Below are positions 1 through 64,000 of a stretch of DNA of 64,000 nt, in pieces. The position numbers and the translations under genes are program-made. The stretch's first letter is position 1; the number at the start of each line of letters is the position of its first letter. The DNA lies in the NCBI GenBank assembly GCA_054601695.1, contig BAAHQB010000138.1, positions 372,001 to 436,000 on the forward strand, in the 5' to 3' direction. The notes beneath the pieces are model-generated. The model had not been told where the DNA came from, did no database searches, and was given only the letters and a program-made list of their open reading frames with translations. This DNA comes from Amorphochlora amoebiformis (lineage: Eukaryota > Cercozoa > Chlorarachniophyceae).

Positions 1-27
1 ATATATTAATGTAGATATATATAGTAG

Positions 28-66
<39 letters not shown>

Positions 67-1130
67 ACAGGGCACCCTCAAGCCGACCTCAAAGCTCTGA
101 TTGACGAAAATCCTAACCCCTTCTCGTCACAACCTTCCTACCACCCGTATCTCGGAGGAATAACTCTCCCATCGTCGGCCTGGTGTTCTAGAATCTCGCC
201 GTCCGTGGGAGTCCGACTTCGAAAACTACTAGAACTAGTTAATAATAATCTAATACATGCAGCCGCAGGACCCGGTCGCCAGTGAGTTTACATACGCCAA
301 ACTGTATGACGTTAATTCCACATGGAAAGTTTTAAATCATCATCACGCCATTAGATCATCTACTAGCATGAAACTTCTACTTCTCAATTGGCAATTGGAA
401 CTGAATATTCAACTACGAGATCTAGAGATTCTATTAGATACGAGATCTACCTCTAGTATATCTACTAGTATCTAGCTAGCTATATAGACTAGATAGAGAC
501 TAGATATATCGCGCGCGCGCGCGATAGAGTACATCTACTAGATCTACTCTGGCGGCAATCTCTCTAGCTCTAGACTAGTAGACTGACTAGAAGCGCTAGA
601 CCGATAGCTATAGGATCTAGAGGATAGGTTTAGACCACTGATATACTCTCTAGACTCTAGATACTAGATCCGGATACTAGAGGGTGTTATCTAGTGTCTA
701 GAGTGTACGTTGTTATGTGGTAGTCTAGGCACCGGTAGTCTAGGTAGTCATGGTCTTTGTGCGTATCCTAGGTCTAGAGGTATCCTTACAATATCATCTA
801 GATCATTGGAAATAAATAAATACCAATGTACTAGTTATGGTGCATATACTACATTTGTATATTCTAGATATTCAAAAAAATCCAAAACATGAATATGTGT
901 ATATTTTTTCATATGCACCCAGTTGTCATGCGCACACACACACAACACACACTGCACAACACAAGAATAAATCTAGAAATATTTAAATAAATTTACACAT
1001 AAATATACATCCTGTCCCCCAAAATGCATTTTTCAATTATAAATACAAATATCGTAATACACATGACTAGATAACTAGATAAAGGAATGTGTCATATATG
1101 CACACACCCAACTTCAATATGGACATGTTT
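1..1130. other. CTAG-rich region without recognised gene
   Basis: A TA tract (1-66) is followed by mixed sequence and, from about 380 to 880, by very dense CTAG/TCTAGA motifs and a short GC dinucleotide run near 511-522. Short open frames occur but none has splice signals, phase partners or recognisable motifs. Similar CTAG-rich texture recurs at 39290-40140 and more weakly at 45280-45780, both outside the reconstructed genes, so I read it as intergenic. Confidence 0.5.
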
Positions 1131-1133
1131 TAG

Positions 1134-2010
1134 TACAGTACTCAAGACATAGATTATACCGACCCTGGCCTACTCCTCCCTGACGTCGATATTGAAGGCG
1201 TCGACGAGGACATAACAGACGTCGACGTAGACATAGCAACCGTCGACGTAGACATAGCAACCGTCGACGTAGACATAGCAACCGTCGACGTAGACATAGC
1301 AACCGTCGACGTAGAAGCGGAATGTATCGACGAGGACCCAGCAACCATCGACGTAGACATAACAGGTGTCCACGTATACTCGGCAGGCGCGGACGTAGAC
1401 ATTTCAGGCGTCGACGAGGGCACAGCGAATGTCGACGAGGGCACAGCGAATGTCGACGTGGACATAGCACGCGTCGACGTGGACATAGCAAGTGTCGACG
1501 TGGACATGGGCGTCCACGTCGGCACAGGACGTATCGTCCATGCAGATGGCGGGTGTAGTCGAGGCCTCCATCTGGATACATGTACCGTGGGCGTAGACTC
1601 GTGGTGTGGCGACGCGGGTGGGTGAAACGTGGACATCAACGACGTTGGAAGACTTGTAAACAGTGGTGGCGTCGTCGTGGATATTGGAGGGTTCGACGTA
1701 GATATTGGAGGGTTCATCGTAGATATTGGAGGCATCATCGCGGACACTAGGTGTCTTGTCGTGCGAGGAGTGAGCGTAGACTCGTGGTTCATCGACGTGG
1801 GTGGGTGAAACCTGGACATCAACGACGTTGGAAGACTTGTAAACAGTGGTGGCGTCGTTGTGGATATTGGAGGGTTCCTCGTAAGTATTTGAGGGTACAT
1901 CGTAGATATTTGAGGGTTTATCGTAAATATTGGAGGATTCGTCGTGGATGTGTCTAGGGGTCTCGTTGTGCGAGGAGCGAGCGGTGTATTCGGTTCCCGG
2001 GAGTGGGGTT
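1134..2010. repeat. 21-bp-period GC-rich tandem block, open on both strands
   Basis: Units of 21 bp built on gtcgacgtagacatagcaacc run from about 1190, with four nearly identical copies at 1221-1310 and diverged copies after. A 183-bp duplication (1593-1775 and from 1776) is itself made of 21-bp subunits with core gatattggagggttc. On the plus strand one frame gives VDVDIAT and VDIGGF heptads but meets stops at 1623 and later. On the minus strand the frame 1154-1900 is uninterrupted, extends upstream, and gives Ser/Thr/Pro-rich MSTSTVA heptads like a mucin-type surface protein. Length conservation in multiples of 3 suggests a coding past or present. Orientation is unresolved; the minus frame is slightly favoured because it is unbroken. 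Confidence 0.55.
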
Positions 2011-2040
2011 GGGAGTGCTGATAAAGGGATTAGAAATTAG

Positions 2041-2912
<872 letters not shown>

Positions 2913-2922
2913 ACTCTCCATT

Positions 2923-23721
<20,799 letters not shown>

Positions 23722-23957
23722 CTCCTCGGGTCGCGCGCGGAATGACACGTGTCAATTGAAGGACCACGTGGTATGTCACATGTTACTTCTTGTTCTATCA
23801 CGCTCATGTCACATGTAAGTGTCGGCCACCGTGACAATAGGACCCAAATTTTTGGCGGGTGACGGTTACAGCTTCCTTCCTCGATCGTGTCCATCCCACC
23901 CCCCCTGGACAAAAAATAATATTCCCATCCAGTCTTAACTGTATTACAGAGTGTGAG
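23722..23957. promoter_or_regulatory. Divergent promoter between SNAPC4-like and CEP70-like genes
   Basis: Only 236 bp separate the two opposite ATGs. The interval holds a palindromic GACACGTGTC (23744-23753), a second CACGTG (23765-23770), two GTCACATGT motifs (23775-23783 and 23808-23816) and TTTGGCGGG (23851-23859), which matches an E2F-type site. It is free of TA microsatellite, unlike its surroundings. Confidence 0.6.
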
Positions 23958-38944
<14,987 letters not shown>

Positions 38945-39102
38945 AGTGTTATCTCTAGTACCTGATACTGCTTAGTGCTAGTAGTAACTAGAGAATTCAA
39001 GCCGGTTGAACTAGTACGCGAACCCATCTCAACCTTTCATATGTTGTATGCATTCTGTCCACCAGCTACAGATATATATATATATATATATGTATACATA
39101 TG

Positions 39103-39142
<40 letters not shown>

Positions 39143-39150
39143 CATATTAC

Positions 39151-39267
<117 letters not shown>

Positions 39268-39289
39268 ATATATAGTTGAAGTAGTTGAG

Positions 39290-39428
39290 GTTAATTGAAG
39301 TAGTTCGAGAGCTTCTAGTGCCTCTAGAGACCTTGTCTAGCTTGTGGACTAGCCTACTAGCTAGACTGGAAGTGTACTATCTAGAGTATATATATATATA
39401 CTAGATATATAATAATTATTATTATCTG

Positions 39429-39464
<36 letters not shown>

Positions 39465-39573
39465 GTAACTAGTTCGAGTGCTTCTAGTGCCTAGACCTTG
39501 TGGACTAGCTCACTAGCTAGAGTGGAAGTGTACTATCTAGAGTATATATATATATATGTATATATATATAGTT

Positions 39574-39638
<65 letters not shown>

Positions 39639-39720
39639 TAGTATAGTTTCTAGAGTTTCTAGAGTATATCCGGTAATCTCTAGAATCTAGGCAATATCTA
39701 GACTAATTATAAGTTCAGAG

Positions 39721-39768
<48 letters not shown>

Positions 39769-40140
39769 TGTTCTACTGACTCTTAGCTCTAGTTATCCGA
39801 GCTAGACACTAGAACTATTAGAAATATCAGACTATCGGATAGTGACCTAGGTGACTAGACAGGTATCTAGGGTGTACCTTATGTATGTACTTGACCTACT
39901 ATCTAGGCTATATCTGGTATATCTAGATATTTAGTATCATAATATGCAATCGTGACCCATCTACAACTAGAGACTTAGTCCTACTACTAGTAGTAACTTT
40001 CTGGGTCCAGCCCTAGACTATCCTACGCTACGTATCTCTGCTGCACATCGTAATTACCTAGATTACGTAACTTCTAGAACTTATGAAATTATAATATCTA
40101 GATATATATATTCTATATATTAGTACTAGTAGTAATATAT
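39290..40140. other. CTAG-rich intergenic spacer
   Basis: Dense CTAG/TCTAGA sequence with TA tracts, including two copies of a block containing gcttctagtgcctagaccttg near 39310 and 39480. No coding or splice signal recognised. Confidence 0.6.
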
Positions 40141-40522
40141 AATTGTCATGATCTAGCAAATCATAGGCTCAGAATAACACGAATTATATACATTCCAGTC
40201 ATCATTCAATTTGGACAAGCGATAAATACTCAAATAAAAGCATAGTATAATGTAAAACAGTGGGATATCCCCTATTAGAGATATATGGTATATCAGATCA
40301 TAATATATTAAAAAATATCGGCGGAACCCAGATTTAAAAATTTTAAATCGAGGCAAGGTACCAATGCAATAAAAGGTACCGCATATCAATAACAACGAAG
40401 TGAGTCGGGTGAGGTTCTGGCGCCTCTTCGACCTCTTCTTCCGGATCCAGAAAGCTCGAATCTACCCTTTTAGTTCCAGCTGCGTCAACGGTGCTGGACC
40501 ACCGCTGGTTAGAACCAAAAAG

Positions 40523-40533
40523 TTTCGCGGAAA
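40523..40533. promoter_or_regulatory. TTTCGCGGAAA, E2F-like palindrome
   Basis: It lies 31 bp upstream of the ATG of the membrane-protein exon. It matches the E2F consensus core on both strands. Confidence 0.4.
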
Positions 40534-40563
40534 GTCGCGATCCTTATCACCGCAGACAACCCG

Positions 40564-45213
<4,650 letters not shown>

Positions 45214-45797
45214 TCGACTTCGCTTGCCAGCCAAAAACGTCCGATGGCATGGCAGCGACACTCGTTTTGGCGGGAGTTTGGTTTATTTAGCTATCACTAG
45301 ATCATCTATCAATTGTACGTACTGGCTCAAGATATCCATAAGGTGCCGAGTCTGAGGGCACTCAGTGAGTAATTCTAGAGATATATCCGTACTTAAGGTG
45401 CCGAGTCTGAGGGCACCCAGTGAGTAATTCTAGAATTATAGGTCTAGTTTAATTAAGTAGTTGTCGAGCCTCTACCTACTATACTTTAGATACTTCTACT
45501 AGTTCTACAGCCTGTCGCTGTGAATCATCTCGAATTAATTTACTCAATAAGAAAGTGTGAACAATGTCCGAAGTACTCGCTTGCAAGTTGAAGCTCTCGT
45601 ACTAGTCACTGGAGTTGTCATGAATCCGAGTTACCCATTTAGCCTGAGCTAGCTAAGACTCATGAATATTATTATATATCATCAAGATCGATTATATATA
45701 ATGCTATGCTAGCTTATCGAGTCAGGATTCATTTGATAGTCACGCTCGTAGTAAACCAGCCTTGTGCTCTCAGCCTTGTCTCTAGTGACCCTGAAGA
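45214..45797. other. Convergent intergenic spacer
   Basis: Separates the 3' ends of the kinase and Cwf19-like genes. Holds TTTTGGCGGGAG (45265-45276), a 55-bp direct duplication (45341-45395 and 45396-45435 onward, aggtgccgagtctgagggca) and moderately CTAG-rich sequence. No gene recognised. Confidence 0.6.
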
Positions 45798-63831
<18,034 letters not shown>

Positions 63832-64000
63832 CTTGCCGATGCTTAACACATATACAACCAAACACACAACACACACACACACACACAACACACACGAACA
63901 AAACACACACACACGGACACAATCAACTATCAACACACACACATAGCTAAAAACAACACACACAGGTACACAAGGATATTCTATATATATATATATATAT

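Noticed and set aside
23859-23957. Upstream extension of CEP70-like exon 1 from a GTG
   Set aside because: No ATG; the ATG at 23958 is the first in frame.
40153-40395. Minus-strand 80-codon hydrophobic frame
   Set aside because: AT-rich, no splice partners, no motif; lies in the spacer before the kinase gene.

Overview
This window is intron-dense eukaryotic nuclear DNA. It is dominated by (TA)n microsatellites, interstitial TTAGGG/CCCTAA arrays and dozens of minisatellites, with coding sequence cut into exons mostly of 15-115 nt. No long open frame except one kinase exon and one membrane-protein exon is a gene by itself. The other genes appear only when short open segments bounded by AG...GT are read on one strand with reading phase carried across junctions. 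A SNAPC4-type 4.5-repeat MYB protein, a CEP70-type centrosomal protein, a Cwf19-type splicing factor and a tyrosine kinase, together with TTAGGG repeats, point to a unicellular opisthokont/holozoan or an amoebozoan. The species cannot be fixed from this sequence.

Layout. 1-1130: CTAG-rich DNA without a recognised gene. 1134-2010: a GC-rich 21-bp tandem block, open on both strands. 2923-23721, minus strand: SNAPC4/SNAP190-like gene of about 30 exons over 21 kb; 24 consecutive exons are phase-consistent. 23722-23957: short divergent promoter. 23958-38944, plus strand: CEP70-like gene of about 30 exons. 39290-40500: CTAG-rich spacer. 40564-45213, plus strand: a multi-pass membrane exon followed by a tyrosine kinase, probably one gene. 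45214-45797: convergent spacer. 45798 to at least 63831, minus strand: Cwf19/CWF19L2-like gene with an unusual C-terminal WW domain; its 5' end lies beyond the window.

The strongest general observation concerns the introns. Many contain tandem arrays whose unit is a copy of the neighbouring splice junction: the 3' part of an exon plus its 5' splice site, or the stretch just upstream of a 3' splice site. Two of the copied exons differ mainly at synonymous sites. CCCTAA repeats on the coding strand sit directly before several acceptors and supply CTAAC branch-point-like motifs. All exon models are manual reconstructions from splice dinucleotides, phase and family motifs. Family names rest on recognised motifs and were not checked by database search.
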